64,000 bases of DNA from Streptomyces qaidamensis (GTDB lineage Bacteria; Actinomycetota; Actinomycetes; Streptomycetales; Streptomycetaceae): assembly GCF_001611795.1 (NCBI RefSeq), contig NZ_CP015098.1, positions 5,084,001 to 5,148,000 on the forward strand. The letters are read 5' to 3'. The number at the start of each line of letters is the position of its first letter. Position 1 is the first letter of the stretch. Under the pieces are notes generated by a model. The model did no database searches. It was not told the DNA's origin and was given only the letters and a program-made list of their open reading frames with translations. Positions 7,416 to 15,699 of the stretch are shown here, in pieces. A program made the translations under genes and the position numbers.

Positions 7416-8173
7416 CCGCCCATGCCCTGGCCGACTCCTGGACCATGACCCGCCGCGAACTCGCCCGCTGGGGACGGCAGCCGGTGCAGCTGGTCGTCAA
7501 CCTGGTCTTCCCGGTGATGCTGCTGCTGATGTTCGGCTACCTCATCGGCGGCGGCCGGGGGGTGAGCGGTGAGTACCGCGACTACCTGATCCCCGGCATG
7601 CTCGCGCTCACCATGGCCTTCGGCCTGGAGGGCACGCTGCTCGCCGTCACGCAGGACCTGAACAAGGGCGTGATCGACCGCTTCCGCTCGATGCCCATGG
7701 CCAACGGGGCGGTGCTGGTGGGCCGTTCGGCCGCCGACATGCTCCAGTCGGCGATGGCCCTGGTCGTGCTCATCGGCGTGGGCGTCGCCCTCGGCTGGCG
7801 GCCCGGCGGCGGCCCGGAGGCCCTCCTCGCAGCCGTGGGCCTGCTGCTGCTGTTCCGGTTCGCCATGCTGTGGATCGGCATCCACCTGGCCCTGGTGGCG
7901 GGCAAGCCCGAGCTGGTCCAGGCCGTGCAGATCCTGGTCTGGCCGGTCGGCTTCCTCTCCAACGCGCTCGCCACGCCCGGCTCCATGCCCGGCTGGCTGG
8001 GCGCGGTCGTCGAATGGAACCCGATGTCCCACACGGCCACGGCCGTACGGGACCTGTTCACCGTACCCGGCACGGAGTCCGGCCACGCATGGCCGGCGAT
8101 CATCTGGCCCCTGGCCCTGCTGACGGTGTTCTTCCCCCTGGCGGTACGGCGATTCGGCCGCCTGAGCCGCTAG
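7412..8173 (+). CDS. ABC-2 type permease, DrrB type
   Basis: This 253-residue membrane protein overlaps the ATPase stop codon by 4 bases. It begins with a cytoplasmic helix (WTMTRRELARWGRQP), then about six hydrophobic segments, including LVFPVMLLLMFGYLIGG, ALTMAFGLEGTLLAVTQ, and a final WPLALLTVFFPLAVRRF. The internal segment NKGVIDRFRSMPM and the pre-terminal WNPMSHTATAVRDL are characteristic of ABC-2/DrrB permeases. It should form the membrane channel of the exporter with the preceding ATPase. The substrate is unknown. Confidence 0.92.
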   Translation: MTAHALADSWTMTRRELARWGRQPVQLVVNLVFPVMLLLMFGYLIGGGRGVSGEYRDYLIPGMLALTMAFGLEGTLLAVTQDLNKGVIDRFRSMPMANGAVLVGRSAADMLQSAMALVVLIGVGVALGWRPGGGPEALLAAVGLLLLFRFAMLWIGIHLALVAGKPELVQAVQILVWPVGFLSNALATPGSMPGWLGAVVEWNPMSHTATAVRDLFTVPGTESGHAWPAIIWPLALLTVFFPLAVRRFGRLSR

Positions 8174-8801
8174 TTCCGGTGGGCCGGGGTGTGGGCAGCC
8201 AGGCGTCCGGCCCGGGCGGGCGACGTACTCGCGGCTGAGCCGTTGGCTCGGGCAGGTGGGTATGGGCGGTTGAGCCGTCGGCGCCGGTCGGCGGGGGACG
8301 GGGTCCGGCCCGTCGGGCCCGGAAGGCGGGGGCCCATGGCTGAGTCGCGGTGGCCTTGGCAGGCGGGGTACGCATTGCGGAGCCGTCGGCCCGAGCAGGC
8401 GGTGCGGGCCGACGGGCCCGGCAGGCGAAGTACTCGCAGTTGAGCCGTTGGCTCCGGCAGGTGCGGGACGGTCGGCTGAGCCGCTGGTCCGGGCCGGCGG
8501 GGGTGAGTGGTCGGGCCCCGCCCCGGGCAGGCGACGTACCGGCGGTCCGCCCGCCTGCTCCGGCAGGCAAAGCACCGCGGCCGACGGCCGCCCCGGGCAG
8601 GGGGAAGCACCTGTGGCCGATCGCGGCCCCGGGCAGGCGGAGCATCCGTGGCCGATCGCCGCCTCGGGCAGGGGAAGCCCCCCCCGCAGCCGACGGCCGT
8701 CCCGGGCAGGGGAAGCACCTGTGGCCGATCGCGGCCCCGGGCAGGCGGAGCATCCGTGGCCGATCGCCGCCCCGGGCAGGCGAAGCCCCGCAGCCAGACC
8801 A
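8174..8801. repeat. GC-rich minisatellite filling the gap between convergent genes
   Basis: The entire gap is built from about 17 imperfect units of roughly 35 bp, each starting near CCCGGGCAGGCG and continuing with a GAAGCACCTGTGGCCGAT-like body. The youngest duplication is 8592-8663 against 8701-8771, which are identical except for one extra G. Units at the left end (about 8209, 8418, 8522) are more diverged. No coding capacity is convincing. The array separates the exporter permease from the gad gene and may also act in termination. Confidence 0.8.
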
Positions 8802-10208
8802 TTAGTGGTGGAAGCTCGTCGCCGCGCCCTTGTCCTCCGTCAGTGGGCGCGGCTGCCGGCGCAGGTCCGGCAGCAGCCGTTCCAGGTCCTGCGCGAGCAG
8901 CTCCGCGAGGTCGGCGGAGAAGCCGTTGCGGCACACCACCCGCAGCACGGACAAGTCCTCCCGGTTCGGCGGGAAGGTGTACGCGGGCACCAGCCAGCCG
9001 TTCTCGCGCAGCCGCCGGGACACGTCGAAGACGTCGTACGCCGTCACGTCGGGCGCGGTCGTGAAGGCGAACACCGGCAGTTCGTCGCCCCGGGTCAGCA
9101 GCCGGAAGTCGCCGAGCGCCTCGACCCGCCCGGCCAGCCCCGTGGCCACATCCCGCGCGGCCTGCTGGACGGCCCGGTAGCCGTCCCGGCCCAGCCGCAG
9201 GAACGTGTAGTACTGCGCCACGACCTGCGCGCCCGGCCGGGAGAAGTTCAGCGCGAACGTCGGCATGTCGCCGCCCAGGTAGTTCACCCGGAACACCAGC
9301 TCCTCCGGCAGCGCTTCCGCGTCCCGCCACAGCGCCCAGCCGACGCCCGGGTAGACCAGCCCGTACTTGTGCCCCGAGGTGTTGATCGACGCCACCCTCG
9401 GCAGCCGGAAGTCCCACACCAGGTCCTCGTCGAGGAAGGGCGCGACCATGGCACCTGACGCCCCGTCGACGTGCACGGGGATGTCGAGCCCGGTCCGCTC
9501 CCGCAACGCGTCCAGCGCCGCGCACAGGTCGGCGACCGGCTCGTAGGACCCGTCGAAGGTCGAGCCGAGGATGCCGACGACGCCGATGGTGTTCTCGTCG
9601 CACAGCTCGGCCGCGGCCTGCGGGTCGAGGTGGAACCGCTCGCCCTCCATGGGCACCAGCCGGGCCTCCACCTCCCAGAAATTGCAGAACTTCTCCCAGC
9701 AGACCTGCACGTTGACGCCCATGACCAGGTTGGGCCGCGCCCCGGGGTAGCGGTCGGCGTTGCGCTTCGCCCAGCGCCGCTTCAGCGCCATCCCGGCGAG
9801 CATGCACGCCTCGCTCGACCCGGTCGTCGAACACCCCACGGCGGTCGCCGGGTCGGGCGCGTTCCACAGGTCGGCGAGCATCGCCACGCAGCGCCGCTCC
9901 AGCTCGGCGGTGCGCGGGTACTCGTCCTTGTCGATCATGTTCTTGTCCCGGCACTCCGCCATCAGCACCCCGGCCTCCGGCTCCATCCACGTGGTGACGA
10001 AGGTGGCGAGGTTCAGCCGGGCGTTGCCGTCGAGCATCAGCTCGTCGCGCACCAGCTGGTGGGCGGTCGACGGCGCCATGGGCTGGTCCGGGAGCCGGTG
10101 GGTGGGCGGGGCCTCGGCCATGTCGCCGAGCGGGTTGGCGGGGCCGTAGAAGGGGTTGACGGACATGCGGCGTCCGGCGGCCCGGTGGGGACCTTCGTGG
10201 AGCGGCAT
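8802..10208 (-). CDS. gadB: glutamate decarboxylase
   Basis: The 468-residue PLP enzyme converts glutamate to GABA, consuming a proton. Recognisable are ATFVTTWMEPE, CSTTGSSEACMLAGMA, HVDGASGAMVAPF, and the PLP lysine Lys281 in SINTSGHKYG. The ATG at 10208 has GGAGG 6 bases upstream; the internal ATG at 10166 has none. It is the second gene of a two-gene operon behind a ClC-type transporter, 52 bases apart. Bacterial GAD supports extreme acid resistance, and ClC transporters can act as the electrical shunt for that system. No glutamate/GABA antiporter is in the window. Confidence 0.96.
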   Translation of the reverse strand: MPLHEGPHRAAGRRMSVNPFYGPANPLGDMAEAPPTHRLPDQPMAPSTAHQLVRDELMLDGNARLNLATFVTTWMEPEAGVLMAECRDKNMIDKDEYPRTAELERRCVAMLADLWNAPDPATAVGCSTTGSSEACMLAGMALKRRWAKRNADRYPGARPNLVMGVNVQVCWEKFCNFWEVEARLVPMEGERFHLDPQAAAELCDENTIGVVGILGSTFDGSYEPVADLCAALDALRERTGLDIPVHVDGASGAMVAPFLDEDLVWDFRLPRVASINTSGHKYGLVYPGVGWALWRDAEALPEELVFRVNYLGGDMPTFALNFSRPGAQVVAQYYTFLRLGRDGYRAVQQAARDVATGLAGRVEALGDFRLLTRGDELPVFAFTTAPDVTAYDVFDVSRRLRENGWLVPAYTFPPNREDLSVLRVVCRNGFSADLAELLAQDLERLLPDLRRQPRPLTEDKGAATSFHH

Positions 10209-10260
10209 GGTGCCTCCAGGGGTGGTTTCGGAGAAGGGAGGGAGAGGGAGGGAGAGAGCG

Positions 10261-11553
10261 TCAGCGGACGGGCGTGCCGTCCGCGCGCAGCTGCATCTGC
10301 GGCCGGCCCGTCACCAGCAGCCAGGCCGGCAGCGAGGCGATGCAGAGCACGGCGATGATCCCCGGCGAGGCGACCAGCACCGCGGCGACGAACAGGCTCA
10401 CCCAGCCCTGCCGGGTGATGGCCAGCAGCAGTCCGAGCACGGCGGCGGAGACCCCGATCGAAGGGTGCACTCCGGACACCAGGGCGTGGGCGCCCAGGCC
10501 GAGGGCGGTGCCGACGAACACCGCCGGGAAGATGCGCCCGCCCCGGAAGCCGCAGGACGCGGCGACCAGCAGCGCGGCCAGTTTCACGACCGTCAGCAGG
10601 GCGTACTCCCCGGCCGACCGGCTGTCCGGGTCCCGGGCGAGCTCGGCGATCTCGTCGAGCCCCTTGAACAGCGTCAGATGGCCGCCCAGGGCCGCGAGGG
10701 CGCCCAGCACGAGGCCGCCCGCCGGGAGCATCAGCATCGGGTGGCGCAGCCGGCGGAAGGCGCCGTGGACGTAGGGGAAGGCCCGCACGGTGGCCATGCC
10801 GAGCAGGGCGGCCACCGAGGCGACCACGACCGCCGCGAGCAGGTCGCTCCAGCCCGGCCGGCCGAACGAGGGCAGGTTCAGGTCGAAGCTCGGATGGTCG
10901 ATGAGGGTGGCGGTCAGGGCACCGGCCGTGCCGGCGGTCAGCGGGGCGAAGACGTTGTCCCACAGCAGCCCGCGGGTCTCGCGAACGGCCAGCGCCTCGG
11001 AGATCACCAGGGCCGCCGCGACGGGCGTGCCGAACAGGGCGCCGATCGTCGCCGCCTCGGCGAGCGCCGGCCAGACCCGGCCCGGCGCCCGTGGCACGAG
11101 ACGGGCGCCCAGCCAGGCCGCCAGGGCGACGTTCACGGTGATGACGGGGTTCTCGGGGCCGAGGCTGGGCCCGCCGGCCAGCATCAGCATGGTCACCAGC
11201 ACCAGCCCCGGCAGCACGACGGGCGGCAGCACGGGGGCGTCGAGCCCCAGGGTCGCCGGATCCGGTCCGGCGTGCCCCGGCGCCTTCCACACCACGAGCC
11301 CGACCGCGATCCCCGTCGCGAAGAGCATCGCGAACATCCATGCGATGGAGTACCTGCCGATCCCCAGCGCGTCGGGCAGCGGCCCCCAGAGCACGTCCTG
11401 GAGCTGCTCGGCGGCGAGTTCGACCCCCACGAGGACCAGGCTGGACATGATCCCCACGGCGAGAGCGGGAAGGATCGTCGGCAGGAGCGTGCGGGCGGGA
11501 GTCGCAGGGGTGACGGAGGGCGCCTGCTGCGCGGGATCCTGGACCACGCGCAC
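10261..11553 (-). CDS. ClC-family chloride channel/antiporter
   Basis: This 430-residue polytopic protein has about ten hydrophobic segments and two recognisable ClC signatures. AGGPSLGPENP near residue 140 corresponds to the selectivity segment with the gating glutamate, and GFRGGRIFPAVFVGTALG near residue 345 corresponds to the GIFAP segment. Whether it is a channel or a Cl-/H+ antiporter cannot be decided, as the second proton glutamate is not obvious. It starts at a GTG and is divergent from tipA across 96 bases. Its position upstream of gad suggests that it balances charge during proton-consuming decarboxylation. Confidence 0.88.
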   Translation of the reverse strand: MRVVQDPAQQAPSVTPATPARTLLPTILPALAVGIMSSLVLVGVELAAEQLQDVLWGPLPDALGIGRYSIAWMFAMLFATGIAVGLVVWKAPGHAGPDPATLGLDAPVLPPVVLPGLVLVTMLMLAGGPSLGPENPVITVNVALAAWLGARLVPRAPGRVWPALAEAATIGALFGTPVAAALVISEALAVRETRGLLWDNVFAPLTAGTAGALTATLIDHPSFDLNLPSFGRPGWSDLLAAVVVASVAALLGMATVRAFPYVHGAFRRLRHPMLMLPAGGLVLGALAALGGHLTLFKGLDEIAELARDPDSRSAGEYALLTVVKLAALLVAASCGFRGGRIFPAVFVGTALGLGAHALVSGVHPSIGVSAAVLGLLLAITRQGWVSLFVAAVLVASPGIIAVLCIASLPAWLLVTGRPQMQLRADGTPVR

Positions 11554-11591
11554 ACCATAAACGCCTCAAAGTGGACATATCGCAAACACGC

Positions 11592-11622
11592 TTGCACCTC
11601 ACGTGGCGTGAGGCCCGACCGT
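11592..11622 (+). promoter_or_regulatory. tipA promoter with MerR-type operator
   Basis: TTGCAC (11592-11597) as -35 and GACCGT (11617-11622) as a weak -10 are separated by 19 bases, the long spacer typical of MerR-activated promoters. The spacer holds the dyad CCTCACG-TGG-CGTGAGG (11597-11613). From memory this closely resembles the thiostrepton-inducible tipA promoter of S. lividans, implying autoactivation by the encoded protein. Confidence 0.8.
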
Positions 11623-11649
11623 GGAGCACGGAAGAAGAAGGGAGCGGAA

Positions 11650-12411
11650 GTGAACTACTCCGTGGGACAGGTCGCGGGCTTCGCCGGCGTCACGGTGCGC
11701 ACGCTGCACCACTACGACGACATCGGCCTGCTCGTCCCGAGCGAACGCAGCCACGCGGGTCACCGGCGCTACAGCGACACCGACCTCGACCGGCTGCAGC
11801 AGATCCTGTTCTACCGGCAGCTCGGCTTTCCGCTCGACGAGGTCGCCGCCCTGCTCGACGACCCGGACGCGGACCCGCGCGCACACCTGCGCCGGCAGCA
11901 CGAACTGCTGACCGCCCGGATCGAGAAGCTGCGGAAGATGGCGGCGGCCGTGGAGCACGCCATGGAGGCACGCAAGATGGGACTCAACCTCACGCCCGAG
12001 GAGAAGTTCGAGGTCTTCGGGGGCAAGGACCCGGAGCAGTACGCCGAGGAAGTGGAGGAGCGCTGGGGCGGCACCGACGAGTACGCCGAATCGCAGCGCC
12101 GCACGGCGAGGTACACCAAGGAGGACTGGAAGCGCATCCAGGCCGAGGCCGCCGACTGGGGCGAGCGCTACGGCGCCCTGATGTCGGCGCAGGAGCCGCC
12201 CTCCGGCGAGGCGGCCATGGCCCTGGCGGAGGAGCACCGGCAGCACATCTGCACGTGGTTCTACGAGTGCTCCTACGAGATCCACCGCTGCCTGGGGGAG
12301 ATGTACGTCTCCGATGAGCGGTTCAAGGCGTTCTACGACGCGATGCGCCCCGGTCTCGCCGAGCACCTGAGGGACGCGATCGCGGCCAACGCGGCACGTC
12401 ACACCTCCTGA
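11650..12411 (+). CDS. tipA: TipA: MerR-type multidrug-binding transcriptional activator
   Basis: The 253-residue protein has an N-terminal MerR winged helix (VGQVAGFAGVTVRTLHHYDD, then SHAGHRRYSDTDLDRLQQI), a coiled linker and a C-terminal TipAS domain. Cys214, which covalently captures thiopeptides in S. lividans TipAL, is conserved in HRCLGEMYVSDERF, as is Cys207. An extra cysteine is found at position 201. The length equals that of TipAL. Start: GTG at 11650 behind GAAGGGAG. An internal start could give the short TipAS form, but I could not identify it with confidence. A bidirectional hairpin follows at 12414-12446. Confidence 0.96.
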   Translation: MNYSVGQVAGFAGVTVRTLHHYDDIGLLVPSERSHAGHRRYSDTDLDRLQQILFYRQLGFPLDEVAALLDDPDADPRAHLRRQHELLTARIEKLRKMAAAVEHAMEARKMGLNLTPEEKFEVFGGKDPEQYAEEVEERWGGTDEYAESQRRTARYTKEDWKRIQAEAADWGERYGALMSAQEPPSGEAAMALAEEHRQHICTWFYECSYEIHRCLGEMYVSDERFKAFYDAMRPGLAEHLRDAIAANAARHTS

Positions 12412-12413
12412 TC

Positions 12414-12446
12414 CCTGACCCGGGAGTGCCTCACTCCCGGGTCAGG
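12414..12446. terminator. bidirectional hairpin terminator between tipA and ybjQ-like gene
   Basis: A 15-bp perfect stem, CCTGACCCGGGAGTG (12414-12428) with its complement (12432-12446) and a 3-base loop, lies 2 bases after the tipA stop. It overlaps the 3' end of the convergent gene. Confidence 0.85.
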
Positions 12447-12796
12447 ACCACCGCCGTGCCGTACGCGCACACCTCGGTGCCCACGTCCGCCGCCTCCGTC
12501 ACGTCGAAACGGAACGCCACGACGCCGTTGGCGCCACGCGTGCGTGCCTGTTCGATGAGTCGTTCCATGGCCTGGTTACGGGTCTGCACGAGCGTCTTGG
12601 TGAGCCCGCGCAGCTCGCCGCCGACCATCGACTTCAGCCCGGCGCCGATCTGGCTCCCGACGTGGCGGGAGCGCACGGTCAGGCCGAAGACCTCGCCGAT
12701 CACCTCGCGCACGTGGTAGCCGGGTACGTCGTTCGTGGTGACGACGAGGACCTCGGGCTCCGGGCCCTGACCGCCGCCGTATTCATCGATGCCCAT
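12431..12796 (-). CDS. YbjQ/UPF0145 family protein
   Basis: This 121-residue protein contains the family pattern: VVTTNDVPGYHVREVIGEVFG at the start, GGELRGLTKTLVQTRNQAMERL in the middle and ANGVVAFRFDVTE near the end. Members form pentameric rings and have been labelled heavy-metal-binding domains, but no cysteine cluster is visible here and function is unknown. It has a Gly-rich N-terminal extension of about 15 residues over the usual family length. It is divergent from the DedA gene and convergent with tipA. Confidence 0.88.
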   Translation of the reverse strand: MGIDEYGGGQGPEPEVLVVTTNDVPGYHVREVIGEVFGLTVRSRHVGSQIGAGLKSMVGGELRGLTKTLVQTRNQAMERLIEQARTRGANGVVAFRFDVTEAADVGTEVCAYGTAVVLTRE

Positions 12797-12931
12797 GGTT
12801 CACAGCTTTGACCGGGACCGCGCACAGTGCATCCTGAGTACGCCCATGGAACCTGGGTCGTGACGGCTGCGTTGATACTTTGGGGCAGCCAGCCCCAGCC
12901 CGTACCCCACAGCAGCAGGAGCCACATCCCC

Positions 12932-13813
12932 GTGACCACGCTTGCGCTCGGCCCCGAGTGGCTCAGCCCGGACTACCTGATCTCGACGTTCAGTCTCCCC
13001 GGCATCCTGCTCATCGTCTTCGCGGAGTCCGGTCTCTTCGCCTTCCTGCCGGGTGACTCCCTGCTGTTCACGGCGGGCCTCTTCGTGGCCGAGGGCACCT
13101 ACATCACCCAGCCGCTGTGGCTGGTCTGCACGCTGATCGTGCTCGCCGCCGTCATCGGCGACCAAGTGGGCTACATGATCGGCAAGTTCCTGGGCCCGAA
13201 GCTCTTCAACCGTCCCAACTCCAAGCTCTTCAAGCAGGAGAACCTGGACAAGGCCCACGAGTTCATGGAGAAGTACGGCCCCAAGGCGATCGTCCTGGCC
13301 CGCTTCGTCCCGATCGTGCGCACCTTCGCCCCCATCGTGGCGGGCGCCGGCCGCATGAAGTACCGCACGTTCCTCACGTACAACATCATCGGCGGCATCG
13401 CCTGGGGCACCGGCGTCACCCTCGCGGGTTACTGGCTGGGCCAGATCGACTTCATCAAGAAGAACGTCGAGTCGATCCTCATCCTGATCGTCCTGCTCTC
13501 CGTCGTCCCGATCATCATCGAGTACCTGCGCGACCGCTCGAAGAAGAAGCGCGCGGCGGCGCAGGTCCCCGCGGAGCGGCAGCAGCAGCCCCCCACCATG
13601 GACGACGCGACGACCCAGCTCCGCCGCATCGCCCCGGACGACCAGCCGCCCCACCAGCAGCCGCAGCCCCCGTACGGCAACCAGAACGGCTACGACGACC
13701 AGCAGTACTACGGCCAGTACCCGCAGAGCCCGGGCTACGGCCAGCAGCAGCCCTACGGCACCCCGCAGCAGCCCTACGGCACCCAGCAGGGCCCCTACAA
13801 CAACGGCTACTGA
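12932..13813 (+). CDS. DedA/VTT-domain membrane protein with glutamine-proline-tyrosine tail
   Basis: The 293-residue protein has a normal DedA core of about 205 residues: ESGLFAFLPGDSLLFTAGL, GYMIGKFLGPKLF, the conserved ARFVPIVRTFAPIVAG and a final GYWLGQ/ILIVLLSVVPIIIEY segment. DedA proteins handle lipids across the membrane (undecaprenyl-phosphate or phospholipid flipping in characterised members). An unusual tail of about 85 residues follows, very rich in Gln, Pro, Tyr and Gly with repeated QQPYGT-like units, predicted cytoplasmic and disordered. The GTG at 12932 is chosen with GGAG about 10 bases upstream. An upstream in-frame GTG would add an unlikely extension. Confidence 0.9.
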   Translation: MTTLALGPEWLSPDYLISTFSLPGILLIVFAESGLFAFLPGDSLLFTAGLFVAEGTYITQPLWLVCTLIVLAAVIGDQVGYMIGKFLGPKLFNRPNSKLFKQENLDKAHEFMEKYGPKAIVLARFVPIVRTFAPIVAGAGRMKYRTFLTYNIIGGIAWGTGVTLAGYWLGQIDFIKKNVESILILIVLLSVVPIIIEYLRDRSKKKRAAAQVPAERQQQPPTMDDATTQLRRIAPDDQPPHQQPQPPYGNQNGYDDQQYYGQYPQSPGYGQQQPYGTPQQPYGTQQGPYNNGY

Positions 13814-13867
13814 GCCGGCCTTCCCGCAGGGGCGGGGCGGCACGGTAAAGCCCCCGCAGTCCCACGA

Positions 13868-13908
13868 CCGCCAAGCGGACCCCTAGAAACCCCGGGTCCG
13901 CTTGGCGG
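13868..13908. terminator. hairpin terminator between convergent dedA and thrE-like genes
   Basis: CCGCCAAGCGGACCC (13868-13882) pairs perfectly over 15 bases with 13894-13908, with an 11-base loop. The right arm lies inside the 3' end of the convergent exporter gene, so coding sequence and terminator overlap. Confidence 0.8.
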
Positions 13909-15604
13909 CCCGCCGCTTCTCCGCGGACCCGATCCGCAGGAACATGCGGGAGATCTCCGACCCGAGATTCACCCCGATGGCGATGGCCATGGCGAGCGCC
14001 ACCGCCTTCGACAGCGACACCAGCCCCTCGTCGATCTCGCTCTGCGCGATCGCCAGCAGCCCGAAGTACGTCGCGGAACCCGGCAGCAGGGGCCCGATCG
14101 CCGCGGTCGTGTAGGGCAGGGCGGACGCGAACTGGTACCGCGACAGCAACTGCCCGAACAGCCCCACCAGTCCCGCTGCCGCCGCCGTGGACGCCACCGG
14201 CGAGATCTCCCCCACGTAGTGCATCGCGCCGTACACCACCCACGCGACACCGCCGTTCAGCGTCACCCACAGCACGGTGGATCGTTCCTGCTGAAGCAGC
14301 ACCGCGAACGCCAGGGACAGCAGCATCGACGCGCCGATCATCACCAGCGGGTCGTCGGAGGCCCCGAGCGCCTGGTCGGGGGTGAGCCGCGCCCCCAGCT
14401 GCACACCGAAGTACAGCACCAGCAGCACACCCGCGACGATGCCCACGAAGAAGTACAGAACCTCCAGCAGCCGCGCGGACGCGGTGATGTAGAAGCCCGT
14501 CAGCCCGTCCTGCACACCCGCCACCAGTGCCCGCCCGGGCAGCAGTGCGAACAGCCCACCGGTGATGACCGCGGAGGCCTTCACGTCCACGTGGCCCAGC
14601 GTCAGCGCGACCCCGATCGCGGCCGGCGGCATCGCGGCCACCGTGAACTGGTAGAACTCCGGCAGTCCGCGCCCCGCGCACAGCCACGCCAGCCGGTCAC
14701 CGAGCATCGCGCCCAGCGCCGCGGCGACGAACACGGTCAGGCCGCCGCCCACGAGCACGGAGGCCGCACCGGCCAGCAGCCCGCTCGCACCGGTCAGCAC
14801 CCAGCCGGAGTAGGGGTGCCGGTTGCGGCGGATCTCCGCCAGCCGCCGGTAGGCCTCCTCCAGCGAGACCGCCGTCTCGTCGTCACTGAGGTCGTCCACC
14901 AGCTGGTACACGGCCGCCAGCCGCGTGTAGTCGGTGCCCCGGCGGCGCACGGTCCGCGACGCCGTGACCGGATCCTCGACGAGGGACGGCTGGTAGGAGA
15001 TCGCCAGCAGCGTGAAGGTGACGTTGGGCTCGCAGCGGTCCAGCCCGTACGACCGGCAGACGGCGAACATCGCCGCCTCCACGTCCTCGGCACCCTCACC
15101 GCCCGCCAGCAGCAACTCGCCGATACGCAACGTCAGGTCGAGCACGCGCGGCACCGCCGGCCCGCTCTCGTCGCCGCCGCGCTGGATCGCCTCCGGCGCC
15201 GGCCGCTCCGCCACCGGCATGCGCAGCATCGTGCGCATCCGGTCCTGCCAGGGCACGTCCTTGGTCAGGCTGACCACGGGGATCCCGCTCGGCGGTGTGA
15301 AAGCCGTCGGGGGGTGCTTCGCGCTGTAGGTGCTCGGCGGGGTGAACGCCGACCCCTCCTGCTCCACCGGGGGCGTCGCCTGGACGTCCAGCCCCTGCGG
15401 CAGGGCGAACTCGGACGTCGTCTCGGACTCCGCACCGGCCGCTCTGTGCAGGGCCAGGCCTTCGGGGATCGCGAACTCCGACGTCGTCGACATGTCACCG
15501 TCGACGCCGGTCCCGGCCGGAGGCAGAAACGCGCTCCGCGCCTCGTCCGACTTCGGTTTGCGGTCCTCCGCGTCCGTCACTGCCTGGCGCTCCCTGTACG
15601 ACAC
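13883..15604 (-). CDS. ThrE-like threonine/serine exporter (DUF1212 plus DUF3815 type)
   Basis: This 573-residue protein has the ThrE architecture. A cytosolic amphipathic domain (about residues 150-260; LDLTLRIGELLLAGGEGAEDVE, then DRCEPNVTFTLLAISY) is followed by two blocks of membrane helices, each with the GA/LLPG motif (ITGGLFALLPGRALVAG and AAIGPLLPGSATYFGLLAIAQ). ThrE exports threonine and serine by proton antiport in Corynebacterium. The first ~130 residues are a disordered extension holding duplicated peptides: TTSEFAIPEGL and TTSEFALPQGL, then AFTPPS twice. The extension is not needed for the fold and may bind a partner. Confidence 0.88.
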   Translation of the reverse strand: MSYRERQAVTDAEDRKPKSDEARSAFLPPAGTGVDGDMSTTSEFAIPEGLALHRAAGAESETTSEFALPQGLDVQATPPVEQEGSAFTPPSTYSAKHPPTAFTPPSGIPVVSLTKDVPWQDRMRTMLRMPVAERPAPEAIQRGGDESGPAVPRVLDLTLRIGELLLAGGEGAEDVEAAMFAVCRSYGLDRCEPNVTFTLLAISYQPSLVEDPVTASRTVRRRGTDYTRLAAVYQLVDDLSDDETAVSLEEAYRRLAEIRRNRHPYSGWVLTGASGLLAGAASVLVGGGLTVFVAAALGAMLGDRLAWLCAGRGLPEFYQFTVAAMPPAAIGVALTLGHVDVKASAVITGGLFALLPGRALVAGVQDGLTGFYITASARLLEVLYFFVGIVAGVLLVLYFGVQLGARLTPDQALGASDDPLVMIGASMLLSLAFAVLLQQERSTVLWVTLNGGVAWVVYGAMHYVGEISPVASTAAAAGLVGLFGQLLSRYQFASALPYTTAAIGPLLPGSATYFGLLAIAQSEIDEGLVSLSKAVALAMAIAIGVNLGSEISRMFLRIGSAEKRRAAKRTRGF

Positions 15605-15653
15605 GTCAGCCTCGTACCCCCCACAGCCTCAGTATGTGCACAGACGGACGAAC

Positions 15654-15679
15654 GGGCCGCACGCGTACGCGTGCGGCCC
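15654..15679. terminator. perfect palindrome, terminator of ppa
   Basis: The 26 bases at 15654-15679 are a perfect palindrome centred on GCGTACGC, just downstream of the ppa stop on the minus strand and upstream of the thrE-like gene start. As RNA it folds into an 11- to 12-bp stem. Confidence 0.7.
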
Positions 15680-15699
15680 ATCGGCAACAGCAGTGGAGG

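Noticed and set aside
6465..8173. Part of an antibiotic biosynthetic cluster because of the DrrAB-type transporter
   Set aside because: No biosynthetic enzymes occur around it; the PadR control suggests a detoxification pump.
8174..8801. CRISPR array
   Set aside because: Units are imperfect and directly adjacent, with no unique spacers of constant length and no cas genes nearby.
11193..11597. Minus-strand open frame overlapping the tipA promoter
   Set aside because: It is a shifted-frame shadow of the ClC gene with no family features.
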